64,000 nucleotides of DNA from Seiridium cupressi (taxonomy: Eukaryota > Ascomycota > Sordariomycetes > Amphisphaeriales > Sporocadaceae), in NCBI GenBank assembly GCA_036674765.1, contig JARVKI010000006.1, positions 62,001-126,000 of the forward strand, given 5' to 3'. The notes beneath the pieces are model-generated. The model made no database searches. It saw only the letters and a program-made list of their open reading frames with translations, and was not told the origin of the DNA. This document shows, piece by piece, positions 11,164 through 24,249 of the stretch (the stretch's first letter is position 1; every line of letters begins with the position of its first letter). Made by a program: the position numbers and the translations under genes.

Positions 11164-12540
11164 TGAACAGCTCATCGACTCGGTTTTGCATATCTGTGGG
11201 ACTGTATTCATCGTGATACCCCCGTGGCTGTGGTGCGCGAGGTCAATGGGTTGTCTCGATAGTCCTCGCAGCTCTAGAAGCTTTTATCGAAAATGAATGT
11301 GACGAATCCGACAAATAAACCTCCTGTGTTAAATCTCTAGCATTTCCAAGCCAGGGTGCCCGGTCCGGACTTCAATAGTTATCAGCATTGATATAACATG
11401 ATTGCGTCCTTTACCACGTCATGCCAATGCAGTTTGCTGTACGCGTAGTCTCGGGCGCAGCTACTCGCCCTACTTCAAAAGGCTTTGATGTTCGGATGAT
11501 CCGATCTGTGAGGCTGTAGTGACGTTTTGGTGAACCGCATGACACCCTTTCCGGCCCAGTAAGGTGTCGTTGCCACCTCACAACGACCTACTTGGGAGAG
11601 ATAACTACGTTGCTTACTAGTATTCGCTGGATGCTGACCTTGAAACAAGGATCATAGCCGAGACATATGTAGTTACTGTATTGCAGCGTAGCCACGCGTG
11701 GCTGTGACACCAACACCAATAGTCTGGAAAGTCTTGGCGTGGGTGGGCCGCAAGCCCCTTCGTGGGGCCAATTACGAATCTCTAACTTCCAGCTTCTTAC
11801 CCACCCCTTGGGCTTGAAACGCCATCACTTTGGCATCCCGCAGCCCTTATCTACGGAATTTAAATCCCTGAAGTTTCATATGATCTCCTCAAGGAAAGGG
11901 GCGATTTACTTGATGAGAGTGGGATTCACCTTAGGTCTGTCACTGCGGGTCTCAACGCTGCACTCCCCCAATCTTTCGACTCTTCATGCACAGGGCGGGT
12001 CGACACCAATCGAGCATGAGGCCAATTTCATTGTGAAACGTCCTCGCCAATCACTTTGTGTACACTGCGCCGGCTTTGTAGCATTTAGGGCTTATGACCC
12101 ATTTATGATCGTCGATTTTGGCAGTTTCTACATCAAGGGACCACCCATATGCGGCAATGTTGCCAATCAAGTGGCATTTTGATGACCGCCGGCTTTAAGT
12201 GGGAAACGTGAACGGCCTCCCCCAGCGGGTCGGATTGACACACCCGCTGTGTGAGTCTGCCAAGACATCACACAATAGGTCTGAAGTGCGCCCGGATAGG
12301 TACTTTTTTTTGTGATTTTCACGCCCGTTTGTAGGGGCCGTTGTTGTGGAGTGTGGTTCATCCAAAGTCTCCAATCTCATTGCCTGCTTGTTCAAGCCGC
12401 CCAGCATGATGCCCTGCCGGGTCGTTTCCCACCTGGGCATCCTTGTCTCCGTAGTTTGGGTATTCCATATAAGTACTCGACTAGAATGGCACCATAGGAG
12501 ACTTCCATTCTTGGACATTCTTCGTTATATTGTTTTCAAG
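11164..12540. other. Intergenic, GNAT 3' end to GH76 promoter
   Basis: No gene supported. The open frame 11739-12182 (+, 147 codons) shows no family motif and no plausible splice partner. Confidence 0.5.
12466..12475 (+). promoter_or_regulatory. TATA-like element upstream of the GH76 gene
   Basis: CATATAAGTA lies 66 bp before the chosen ATG at 12541. Its position inside the longer open frame argues that the frame upstream of 12541 is not translated. Confidence 0.4.
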
Positions 12541-13770
12541 ATGGTGTCGCCGCCTTTTGTTGGGGGGCTCCTTTCACGAGCTGCCTGGTTAATGTCTATT
12601 GAATCTACATCGCGTGCCACCCAACAATCCTACAAATCCAACACAGTCGAGGCTCTGCAGGCCCTCCAAGGCTGGTACAACAACGAAACTGGTCTCTGGG
12701 ACACGACGGGATGGTGGAACAGCGCAAACTGTCTAACGGTTCTTGCCGATTTCGCCAACTTGGATGAGGACAATATGCGGGACACTGGCATAAACATAGC
12801 GGACATCATTCAGAACACCTACGAGCAGGCCCAGTTGACTACGGTACAGGCTGAGAAGACTATTAATGCTGCTGGCTTGCCGGTCTCGAGCTATACCAGA
12901 GTCTCTAAGAGGGGCAGCATAGAACAGAGGGGGTTTGACAATTTCCTAAATGACTATTATGATGATGAGGGCTGGTGGGCGTTGGCGATGATACGCAGCC
13001 ACGACATTGGAGTGCAAGGGCTTGGAGATCAGCAGTATCTGCAAGCAGCGGTCGAGATCTTCGAGAATATGAAGGCCGGCAACTCGACGTGTGGAGGCAT
13101 CTACTGGAGCAAGGTGACTGCCTACACAAACGCCATCGCCAACGAGCTTTACTTGAGCATCGCTGCATCCTTGGCAAATAGAATGTCCAAAAACAAGCAG
13201 TATTACCTCGACATTGCCAATGAGCAATGGAACTGGTTCAAAAACAGCGGACTAATCAACTCGGACAACCTGATCAACGACGGCCTCGACGACAATTGCC
13301 ATAATAACGGGCAACAGACATGGACATGTAAGAACCTGGTTTCTTCTCCGTAAGCACGCATACTCACTATAACTTCAGATAATCAAGGAGTGATACTCGG
13401 CGGTCTGGTGGAGCTTTACAAAGCAACCAATAACGTATCGCTTCTGGTAGAGGCACAGACGATAGCCACTGCGGCTATCAACGCCTTGTCCGTCAACGGG
13501 ACGCTCTATGAGGGATGTGAGCCGAACTGCGGATCGGACGGCGCTCAGTTCAAGGGCATCTTCATGCGCAACCTAAAATATCTTCAGGAGGTCGCCCCAA
13601 AAGCTTCTTACAAGGCTTACATCATGCAAAATGCCGACTCGATCTGGGCCAATGACCGGGATAATCAGACACATCTCGGCGTCGCCTGGACTGGGCCGTA
13701 TGCGACTGCCTCGGCCGGCACACAAAGCTCAGCTCTCGATGCGCTCCTGGCTGCCATGACGGTGACATGA
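12541..13770 (+). CDS. Secreted glycoside hydrolase family 76 (alpha-1,6-mannanase type)
   Basis: Endo-alpha-1,6-mannanase family enzyme acting on mannan chains or GPI-mannan in the cell wall. Exons are 12541-13327 and 13379-13770 (intron 51 bp), 392 aa. The GH76 catalytic Asp pair is visible in YYDDEGWWALA. Other family blocks are TGWWNSANC near the N terminus, GGIYWSK, and WTYNQGVILGGL, which is created exactly across the intron. The start at 12541 gives a short hydrophobic leader ending near SRA, so secretion is likely but the signal is weak. An in-frame ATG at 12346 would add 65 residues. There is no C-terminal GPI-anchor signal, unlike the Dfg5/Dcw1 members. Confidence 0.9.
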
Positions 13771-14452
13771 GGACATGATGCAGTGAGTGGGCCTTCCCGT
13801 ATAGAACGATGAGACCAGGCGTTTGGATATGGATGGCATAGACAGGTTAGATCGGAGGGGATTTTTAGAGATGACTTACTTCACAGGCTAATGATTAATG
13901 ACATAATGAGAATAATTCAAATGAAATTCCTACGAAGTTTAAAGAAGCGACCTCAACCGCTGAGTCGACTGGGAAGATTGCCATATATTTAGCATCTTCC
14001 AAGTGGAAAATAATTAGATAACCTACATCGACTGCCCCTTCTCTCATAAAGCTTAGGTTGTTGCTAAAGTTGACTCGGGCTGGCGGCCCCTTTCTTAATT
14101 TGGGGGGTATGCAACTAAAGGGACAGCCCAGGCCCGCATTGCTTGGCAGCGATACTCAACATCAAGCAACGAGCCAAAAACAAGGCTAACTTCCAAGCAA
14201 TTCGGCAAAAAGGCCATTTGCTCCCGAAAGACAGTGAATCGGCCGTATTTAACAGGTGCGTCTGGAACGCCGCCGATGATCGAAGACTGTCGGAGGAGGA
14301 TCATCGCCGGTGCCGAAAATCGCTGCCTGAAAATCCCAGCCGGCAGCAGAAAACAACGGGTCATAATCAGTTGGTCGCAAAGTAGCAAAGGAATCGAGTA
14401 AAAGTGACGACTGGACATCACGACCAAAGAGACTGGAGAAACAGTTGTGACA
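13771..14452. other. Intergenic, GH76 3' end and cofactor D promoter
   Basis: No gene supported. The open frame on the minus strand at 14095-14481 overlaps the start of the cofactor D gene and is taken as chance. Confidence 0.5.
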
Positions 14453-17400
14453 ATGGATGAATCCGAGTCGGATCGCGACATTGTGATTCAACGGTACTCC
14501 ACTGATCTTATCGCCGATTTCGACCGCTCATTGGAGCCGTTTCTGAGGAAGCCAAATGGGCAGTTACGAACCCGAGTCCGAGAGAGGGAGACTTCGAGAC
14601 TAGTATCGCAAGTAAGAACCGCTTGAACAACTCGTTGGACTTGGTACTGTACTAACCAGGCCCAAGGTCCTGGAACCCTTCCAAGAGCTCCCTCAGTTGT
14701 TGGACCCGCATCTCCCCAAATATCTCCCCATTCTAGCTGAGGCATATCTGGAGCAAATCCAGAACCGCAAGAGGACAAAGTCTGTGTCATTGCGATCCCA
14801 GTTGTTGACGCCTCTCTCCAATGCCATAGCCAGGATCCTCTATGCTTTTTGCAAGATAAGAGGCGAAAAGGTTGTTGTCCGGTTCTTGAATGTTGAAACC
14901 CGGTACCTTGAGCCTCTGTTATACGCTATCGAAGACTCTAATCGCCAAAACAACGCGTCTGAGAGTGGCAATGCGGCAAGCTCGTGGACTTGGCATGAAA
15001 GATACGTCATCCTACTATGGCTCTCTCAGCTCTTCTTTGCACCCTTCGATCTCTCAACAATCTCTTCTGGGGACAGTGATGATACCGATCGCCCCAGTAT
15101 TCCAGGCTTTCGGTGGCCGTCAGAGATTCCGGGAATCGCACTACGAGTGATCCCGCTTGGGATTAAGTATCTTGAGTCACCAGGCAAAGAAAGAGATGGT
15201 GCCAAGGCACTGCTTGTCCGGCTGGCCATGCGAAGGGATATGCAGGAAATTGGCATTCTCGAGGCACTGGTCCAGTGGGCACTGTCTACTCTGCGCCCGA
15301 CCAATGAAGATGCTGCAGATACGCCGTACTACTATATTGGGAGCCTCTCTTTGCTAGCTGGTATCCTGCGATCATCGGCAGATACTTCGATCATGGACCC
15401 GTACTTGACTTCTATTTTCTATGCCGTCCAAGCCGTGCCATCAGAGGACAATCACGTTTTCATGGTTGTCAATGGATCTGCTCTTGCTCGCAAGATGATG
15501 ATCAAGGTCGTGAAATCAGTCATTACGCTGGTACTTCGAAAGTCACAGCCATCATTGGAGGACACTGAGATGGTAGAGACGTCTATCGGCTATCTGCTCG
15601 AGAGCCTAGCAGACAATGATACTCCAGTTAGATTTGCTGCCAGCAAAGCCCTCAGCGTAATCACTCTGAAGCTGGAGTCGGATATGGCGCTACAGGTAGT
15701 CGAAGCTGTCTTGGACTCGTTGAACCGCAACGTATTGTGGGTCAAACCCCAGATACCCGGCTCGACAGGAAGGGTCCGCGATCTCACTGCCGTCGACGCT
15801 TTGGAGTGGCACGGCTTAATGTTGACGCTCTCCCATCTGCTATACCGGCGATCTCCGCCTCCCGAGAGTTTGTCAGATATCATCCACGCTCTGGTCATGG
15901 GCCTCTCATTCGAAAAGCGAGGGACTGCTGGTGGATCGATCGGCACAAATGTCAGAGACGCTGCTTGCTTTGGCATCTGGGCCCTGGCCAGGCGGTATAC
16001 TACTCAAGAGCTACTGCAAGTTCCGACTCGTAAGCTGAGCGTTCTTCAGCCGGAGGCTTCTTCCGTGTCGGTTATTCAAAGTGTGGCAATCGAATTGGTA
16101 GTTGCCGCTTCGCTTGACCCAGCCGGGAATATTCGACGAGGTTCATCTGCTGCATTACAAGAACTGATTGGAAGACATCCTGACACGGTCGACCAAGGCA
16201 TTGCGATTGTTCAGACTGTTGACTATCACACCGTTGCTCTTCGTTCAAGGGCGATTCATGATGTTGCCCTGCATGCAACCCAACTTTCTGCCAAGTACGG
16301 CCACGGCATTCGGGAGGGTCTTCTAGGATGGCGCGGCATTGGAGACGCCGACGCATTCTCTCGCAGAGCTGCTGCCACCTCATTCGGAAGTCTGACAATG
16401 GAGACGGGAGCAAAAACCTCAGATCCATTGAACCATTTCAATCAAGCCGTTGAGATTCTGTTGAATCGAATCAACTCACTTCAGGCACGCCAGGTCGAGG
16501 AGCGCCATGGCCAACTTTTGAGTCTAGCTGCAGTATTTGATTTCATGCCCAAGATCGTCTCAGAAAGTTCATTGCAGATCGTTCTACAGGGTATGCCGAT
16601 CACGAGGTTCTTGGATGCTTTGGCTGCAATACTGGAAGACTACAACACGACTACATATCGCAAACCCGAGTTGGTAGCAGAGGCTGTAGCTACGTTAATG
16701 GTCTCATCTTACCCCCTGTTTCTGCTTCATCTCAAGGCACAAGACGCGACAAGCGCCACAACACAAGATGGTGTCATCATTCAGAGTGGCCGTTTGATTA
16801 CCAACGAAAGCCAGGCGCCGACTTTACTTGTTGCTGCCAAGTCGGAAATCGATTCAAGTCTGGATAAAAGCAAACCCGCTTCAGAGAAGATCGTTCTCGC
16901 CCTCAACAATGCCGTACTTTCATGGTTGAACAGAAGCGAGATCGAAGTCGTCCATACTGCTGCACAAGCCTCTACAGTATTGATGCTGTTCTCCGCGCCC
17001 AAAAAGCGCCTACATATCATCCAGAAATGGATTGATACTATCAGCGACCCGAAAACCTCTCGTCAAAAACACGGACACGGGTATTTCTTCGCTCTGACCC
17101 AGGCGTATCACATGGCTACGGCTCTGCCAGAGGACAAACAGACCCTTCCCAAGATCATCAGGGCCCTGAAGGTGCGTTGGTCATTGGATGACGAAATCGA
17201 GACCCGTGTTGCCATTATCCGAAGCCTTACTGGCAGGGACATGCTGCGATTTCAAGTGTCTGAATTTGTGTCTATTGTCTCGGAGGGACTCGATGACTAC
17301 ACTACCAATGCTCGAGGTGATATCGGCTCGCATGTCCGGTTGGAAGCCATCAAGGCCACAAGAACCCTATGGGAATCATCCGCTAAGAATTCCGGGGGAG

Positions 17401-18340
17401 GGATCAGCACCGATGTACTTGAGTTGTTTCCCAAAGTGCTCCGCTTAGCCGCTGAGAAACTGGATCGAGTCCGGATTGAAGCACAAGCTACATTAGGGTC
17501 ACTGTTAGCACCAAGGTTCGTAATCGGCGGTTGGTGAGCTGGTTTCCAAACTGACACATCGATAGTCACAAAGATATCCTAAAGGGGCTGTCGTTCTCGT
17601 CACGCGTCTACTTCGTTCAACTGTTTGGCTTTTGCAGTGTAGATCGCTTGGACGAGACCATAGCAGATACTTGGCCGCTCAGTGAGTTCGACTGCATCTC
17701 AAGCTTACTAGCTGGGCTGGCAACGTCGGCAGATACGGGGAATGAAGATCTTGTCATTTCTAGTCGTGCCGCTGTAGCAGAGATCTGTCGGAAATCAAAG
17801 GACAGTATCTCAAAGATCTGCATGGCGTTGCAACATAACCTCAAGAGCTACCAAGGCCAAGATCGAGTCATCGTGCCTACACTAGAGCTACTTGCCTATC
17901 TATTCCAAATTGGTGTTGTCCAGCAGTGCAAGGACATCAACCTACGTCAACTCTGCCTCCTGACACAGAAGGCGGGTTACAAGACAGGCAATGTACGTAA
18001 GCTCGAAGCATGTATCAAGGTGTATGGCGGCATCGCATCGACAGCTACGCCGACGACAACAACGGACGAGAGTGAAGGAGTGCTCGGCGCTGGTGTGACG
18101 TCCGAACTAGAACTGAAGAGGAAGGAGGGTATCGCAGAGTCAAAACGGAGGTTAGGTGCCTTGTTGAGCCACCCCTGGCCCAAAGTCAGAAACCTAGTCG
18201 TTGACGAACTGTGGGGGCTACTGTCACTATCCTCGGACGAGTCAGATCATCATGTGCAAGAAGAGTTGTTGGGCGTCGACTGGGGCAAGGCTGAGAAGAC
18301 GGCCATCAAAACGTTGGTGGGGCATCTCGGACTCAATTAA
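14453..18340 (+). CDS. alp1: Tubulin-specific chaperone (cofactor) D
   Basis: Cytosolic tubulin-folding cofactor D (human TBCD, fission yeast Alp1, budding yeast Cin1), which captures beta-tubulin and helps assemble and recycle the alpha/beta heterodimer. Exons are 14453-14611, 14667-17515 and 17566-18340, total 1260 aa, close to the usual 1150-1250. The N-terminal block LLDPHLPKYLPI, the motif ICKVRG-like FCKIRGEKVVVRF, and RYVILLWLSQLFFAPFDLS match the family; the rest is HEAT-repeat helices. Intron 1 is 55 bp. Intron 2 (50 bp) needs the rare donor GTTCGT. The more canonical GTGAGC at 17534 would leave an intron of only 32 bp. The last exon then reads HKDILKGLSFSSRVYFVQLF in frame. Confidence 0.92.
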
Positions 18341-21300
18341 CTAGAGGCAGATCCTCAAACAAACCCGTTCGCCAAGCTTGTGGGGAGTATTTGAAATCTT
18401 GTAGATCTCGGGCAGCTCTGCTGCAAAGAGGCTAAAAACAATACGTCCTCATATCTGGGTACAAATGTCAATATTGTTCGTGACTAACGGTGTCAAAGCG
18501 GCGAGTCATACAGCAATATTGATCATATATGAAAGACTGACGATCTCGGCCCATGGCAGCAGGCAATGCAACTGTGACGCGTGCCGCTCTCTGCCGAGCC
18601 TCTGCAGATTCGCGACATGGACCCTACAGGACGGACCTTAAAGGACAGTTCTCGCTTCCAATAGGCATATGCACGGTACCTAATACAGCACCACGAAATA
18701 CCAACTGTTGTTTGGTGCTTAGAGTAGCAACGTGATAATCTGCCCGCGAGATCACCGCCTGGATCCGGGGGAAAGCCTTGCGGCCGCCCGATTGGGTGCC
18801 GCGCGTAATCAGATAGTCAAGAAGCTATATTGTGCGGCTCAAACTAGGAATGGATGGGGGTTTATTTCCAAACACTTTGGACCGTACGTACATTGTAGTT
18901 TCAGCGAGGCCGTGTCAGCTGGCGAGAACAAGCTTGCAATGGCCACTCGCTTGTGCAAAGCGAATGCAAGGCCCAACACTGGACGTGTCGCGTGGCTACG
19001 GAAGAGTGCAGTGTGCAGCAACCGTGTACGTGCACTTGACAGCTTTACAGAATGTGGGGGATGTTTTGAAGCGCCAAGACACTCGGTTATGTCCTCACCG
19101 TCGAGAGTCTCACGTGCCACATGGCACGAGATGGATCTGGCGCGCTCGGTAAAGCGAGGCGGGCAAGGGGTGCAGTTTCCAATTTGGAAAGGGAGATCGT
19201 GAGGAGACGCATAGATTGATAGTCGATTATGGGCGACGAGCAGGACGCTCGCTCGCTCACATGTCTCCCATGGTGTTGGTTGCCCTCGTCTCCGATGAAG
19301 CGAATGGGAGACGTTTCGCTCAATTGGTAACACGGGTTGTAACGGTCCTTTTGACCGGGGTTGTCCTGCGGCATGGGTGGCCCTATAGTGTATAGTGTAA
19401 GATTTCTGGGAGGGAGAGGCAGGGCACCGGTTTGAGATGCAAGCAAGGAGGGCAGCGTGTTGAGGAGGGTATGGGGAATCATACGGAGCTTATCTGTTGC
19501 AGTGCATTCTGCAGATCTGCATAATGCGCAAGATTGAATCGAAACGAGGAGCAGTGTTCCTATTTCCCCAGGTTTAACTTATGTTTCTTTCTGTTCGTTG
19601 CAGCAGTTTCCGGCCGTTTTGGCTGTTACCGCAACCTGTGTGCAAGTCAAATCGGGCCGCTTCAACCGCAAGGGACGGAGTATGCCAGTCCGAGTATACG
19701 GCTCGTCGGCGCAAAGAAAAAGTTGGTAAAGGGAACCCTAGAGCTTGGAATGTGGAGTGAAGGCTGGGTCGATCGGATGCGAACACGAAAAGCTGAGAAG
19801 TGATATCAGCAATGACACTGACGACGGAATGACAATCCAGCAGATAGATGTCGGAGTGAAACCTGCGTCACTTATGGGCACGTACTGTGTGATCATGCCC
19901 TCGAGCGCAGTCGCGAGTGTATTTGGACTGACGCATATCAACCTCGCCTATCATATCCCTCGGTTTGCGCCTCATGGGCCCTCCCGCATCCCAGCAGTTT
20001 CTCTGTCGGGAAGTTCTCAAAAGATAACATCAAGTGACCCCCATCTTTCATCTCTGTGGGTATCCCCACGGCGAGCAGCTCTCCACAGTGAACGGGGCCC
20101 CATTTCAGGAACGTCGTTGTTTGAATACGACGGTGCATTCATTGCATGCATGCCGACGAGGAAGAAGCCAATGTGGGTGATATTCAATACCAGGTCGAGA
20201 GGTCTCTCGTGTAGGTTCGTACTGTAAGGTATGTAACTATTACATTAGTCGGTACAGGCGGTGCGTGTGGGCGTGTGCGGTGCGGAGGCCTTTTGTCTGG
20301 AGTGCGAGTTGACTGACTGATTTGAGAATTGGGGGGGGCGGGGGGAGGCTTGAATCCCACCGAGTCCACAAACGTCGCGTGACGCCCCGCAGCTCTGTGT
20401 GCCGGCTTGGCTGGATTAAGCTGTCAATTGGGCTTCCTGTTCGTCGGGTCCGGTCAGAGGGGCCACCAGACCCGGGAAAGGGTCCAGCTCAGGGCAGCCT
20501 AGATCAACAGGAAGCCACGCTACCGAGCAGTGGGCGTTCTGCGACCGACAACGCGGCTTTGCAGTGCTCGTTATCGGTGGGCCGCGCCAACTGGCTGCTG
20601 GCTCAGCAGCTTCGCTAGTTGGGATTTTGCATTCAAGCTTTCTCCAGCGTAGCACAGCACAACCATAGCCCAGCTCAAGAAGCATGGGTAATGTAATCAT
20701 AGACTGCAGGCTATCATGCCGCTTTTCAGCTGCCCATGCAATTCCCAAGCCGTTGTGCCACGTCAAAGAGGCTGTGGTGGTGCCAAGGTGACAGGCCTAT
20801 TGCCTCCCCGTCCGAAACCCTACCTTTCTCTGAGCAGCATGTACATTCATTCATTCATGACTTGCTCGCGCCCGATCAGTGCCATGAGCACGTGTGACGG
20901 CGCCCTGACGGTGAGTTAGATCGCGCGCCGGGAGCTAGACGTTGGGGAACCGCCCTTAGCCTTCTGAGCAGGGCCGATCACAGCTCGCTCACTACTGTAA
21001 CTACTTTGTAGACATCATCCTACAATGCCGCTGGCAGTTCCCCAGCGCCTTCGCCATCGCGTGCACCTATTTAGTGTACATGGAAGACAGGGCCGAGGCC
21101 AGCCGCAAGCGGTCCCTGCCGATAGTGCACACGTTTTGCAGCCTCATCTCCGTTCCGGTCCGGCTCATGGCGAGCTGAAATTCGATTGAAACCGCTTTGA
21201 GGGGAAAGCGCCGCGGTTCGTGGCAATTCGGGTAATACAACGCCATTTATTGTCAAGCTGTGGCAGGGATGCAAATTGAATTCAGGCACAGCTTTGAGAC

Positions 21301-22622
21301 CATCCGCGCCATCAGTCCTACAGCAGATTCCGTCCTGGCCTGTCCAGCAAACTTCAGGACTCAAAATCATGCCATTCTGAGTTGATAGGCGGTTTTCCTT
21401 ATCTCTCTCGTCTTGCGACACTAGACAAGATGCAGTAGACAGAACAGGTGTAGAACACCAACCTCCAACCGCTCAATCCCACAACCTCGGATCCTGGAAG
21501 GGTTGAGCAGCGCTGATTGCCATTCGCCAAAACGCTCGCTTACGGTGTCAGCGGTAGCCTGCACCGCGAGTCTGACGAGTTTCCATTCGCTACAGACACC
21601 CCGGTCGCAATTGGAATCCTACCACGCGCATCTCGTACCGGACAGGTGCGACTTATCCCAACTACAGTGCCCTGGCCGTTGTGCCGCTCCACTCGGCAGG
21701 GGGGGGGCGCGCAGACTAGCACTGGCACGTCTGCCACGGGCCAGCCACACCACTGACCAGTTCGCCCAGACCAGGACCAGCGTTGGGCGACCGGTGCAGC
21801 TTGCAGCCCGCTGGAGCCATCCCACCGCACCTGCAAGTGGTGCCGACGCCAGACAGATACCGGATACCGCTCTTTGGTGCTGGCGGGTAGCCGGTTTCCC
21901 AGCGCCTTGGACGTCCCTGGTCCCTGTCTCAGTCTATCAGTGGACACTGGCGTGCTCAGCCAGCTCTCCCCATGTGAGCGCAACCAGGGTCGAGATTGTG
22001 GTGCGCCGTAATAGTAGGCCGTAGCACCCTCCACCCACACGGCCTCTGCCCGCCCACGCCCGCCCTCTCGCGCCTGGCCACTGCACTGGGTTTCTAATAT
22101 TACCTATACCTCGCCGGTTCCTTTCCATCCCTTCGCTACCACCATCACGGCTTCGCTCCTGATGTCGACCTGCGGAAATTCCTGGACGAGCACTGAGACG
22201 GCAAACCACGACGACTGGTCACCGAACGGGCCCTATCATGCCAAGTCCACGGGTCACTGCTGCTACGACTAGTTCATCACAGAATCGCTGGCATACCGGG
22301 CGCTTGGTTCATGCAACGGTCTTACTCAAGGGACCACTCCCTAGCCGCTCAGGACAGACCACCTGTCAAACGTCATAGGAATCCTTTGTTCTCAAGTCAC
22401 GAGGGATTTGATATCGAGTCCGCCAGAGCATTGTTGGTCTTGCCTACTCAACCAACAGCAACAATCAAGACATGTGGCATCGGCGCGCGGTATTAAATCC
22501 AATATCACCCTATCGCCTCTGATCCATCTGCCCACGCTCGGTTTCTGGTGACGATCTTTCACCCCCCGCTCGTCCCCCTCTGCGGAGGCTGACGGGCGAG
22601 GTCAGGACTGAGTGTGCGCACC
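18341..22622. other. 4.3-kb stretch without a recognisable gene
   Basis: Only overlapping short frames on both strands, none with a family motif. It includes long G tracts near 20331-20347 and 21701-21708. It may be regulatory DNA for the 7TM gene downstream, or hold non-coding transcripts, but nothing shows this directly. Confidence 0.5.
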
Positions 22623-24249
22623 ATGTCGCTCTACTCGCCGCCGCCGCCATTACACACTTTCCAGGAGGACAAGCCGACGCTCCTGGTCTGCTGGTGGATC
22701 ACACTATTCTGCACCACCATCATACTGGTGCGTATAGCGGGTCGCTTCATCCGCTCGGAGAAGCTGTTCAGGGAGGACAAGACGGCGGCGCTCGCCATCA
22801 TACCTCTGTTTGCGCGCATGGCATGTCTGCATGTCGTTTTCATCTTCGGAACCAACAACGCCCAACTACCGGATAATCTCAGCGACGAAGAAATACGGAG
22901 GAAAACGATTGGCAGTGGCTTGGTCCTTGCATCTAGGGTGTTCTATGCAGCGACGTGAGTACCGGCTTGGCCGTTTTGATTCGCCGAACCTAATTCCTAC
23001 CTACCTACTTGGACGGCGCCATAAACTAACTTTGACCTAATCAAGGCTCTGGATTCTGAAGCTTGCCATTCTTGAGTTCTTCTACCGTTTGACGAGCACA
23101 TCGTGGAAGCGATCCGACGATTTGACTCTACCACTCATCAGGGGTACCCTCCTCATCACCTTCATCGGTGTGATAGTTTCGGATCTGGTCGAGTGCCGAC
23201 CCTTCTCGCACTACTACCAGGTACTACCTGATCCAGGTGGACAATGCCGTCAGGGCTATGTTCAGCTTTTGACCATGGCGGCGTGCAATATCGTCACCGA
23301 CTCATTGCTTGTGATATTTCCTGTCACAATCATTCTGAAGAGTCGCATGGGCGCCAAGAAGAAAGTCCAGCTCACACTCTTGTTCTCCTTGAGTTTAGGA
23401 GTAGTGGGGACGACAGCATATCGGGTACCTCACATCATCTGGCAAGATGGTAGCCAACAGATCCGCTCTTTGCTTGCGTCTGTCGAACTGCTCTTCGCTA
23501 CGGCCGCCGCCAACGCATTGGTTCTCGGATCTTTTGTCCGGGACCGCGGAGTGAAGAAGGCCAAATTCCGATATGGCTCCATCACTGGTGAATCCGTTGA
23601 CGCATCAATCCTAAACTCACGCCGAAGGCCGACTATGCGAAACTGGGGGAGTGACGAAGATCTGATTCGGAGCCTGGGATTGCGAGCGGATCGGGAACTG
23701 CGAGATGAGTACGGCCGAGGGGGCCCGCAATACACGCCTGCCCCGTTGGCCAAGCTGCCGGATAACATGAAGGATTGGGAGTTCCCGAAACGTAATAGGA
23801 GTGACGCCGAACGCAGCGATGACTACTTACTTGCACCGGATCAAGGTGTATCCCGAACCAATACCGAAACTACTCCCCGGAGGGTCTCCTTCTTCGATGT
23901 GGGTGGATTACTGGACGATGACCGGGCCACGCAATGGCGAGATAGCTTCAACTCCAGCATCGACCCATTATCACCCGTCTTACCATACAGTACGCTTTCG
24001 CCACACAGCATACCCACGCCTTCGATACCCGCCGGTTCCAGTGGTCTCAGACGAGGCTCCCAAGCACTGTTGCAAGATATTGGTGGCCTGCTGACCCCAC
24101 CCGATGCAAGACCCTCGAGGCCGAGCCCCGAGATAAGCCCCAGGACGACCGAGTTGCAAACAATGACGCATCTCCGAAGGGGGCCTGCATACGCCCAGGA
24201 TTACCGAAATCAACCTGAGCTTATAGATCCTGGTGGTCTACTACGATAG
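22623..24249 (+). CDS. Seven-transmembrane fungal rhodopsin-domain (Pth11-like) protein
   Basis: Integral membrane protein of 511 aa. Exons are 22623-22954 and 23046-24249 (intron 91 bp, GTGAGT donor). Seven hydrophobic segments are readable. They start at TLLVCWWITLFCTTIILV, then the ALAIIPLF, WILKLAILEF, LLITFIGVIVSDLV, DSLLVIFPVTIIL, LLFSLSLGVVG and LLFATAAANALVLG regions. A soluble tail of about 240 residues follows, rich in Ser/Pro/Arg. This matches the fungal-specific rhodopsin domain family that includes Pth11-like proteins. It lacks a clear CFEM domain. It may act as a receptor-like sensor; ligand unknown. The preceding GTG at 22614 is not a start; the ATG is at 22623. Confidence 0.85.

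Noticed and set aside
11739..12182. 147-codon open frame between GNAT and GH76
   Set aside because: No domain, signal peptide or splice partner; codon use looks non-coding.
21503..22024. 173-codon open frame in the gene-free stretch
   Set aside because: Overlapped by frames of similar length on the other strand; composition is GC-driven and no motif is seen.
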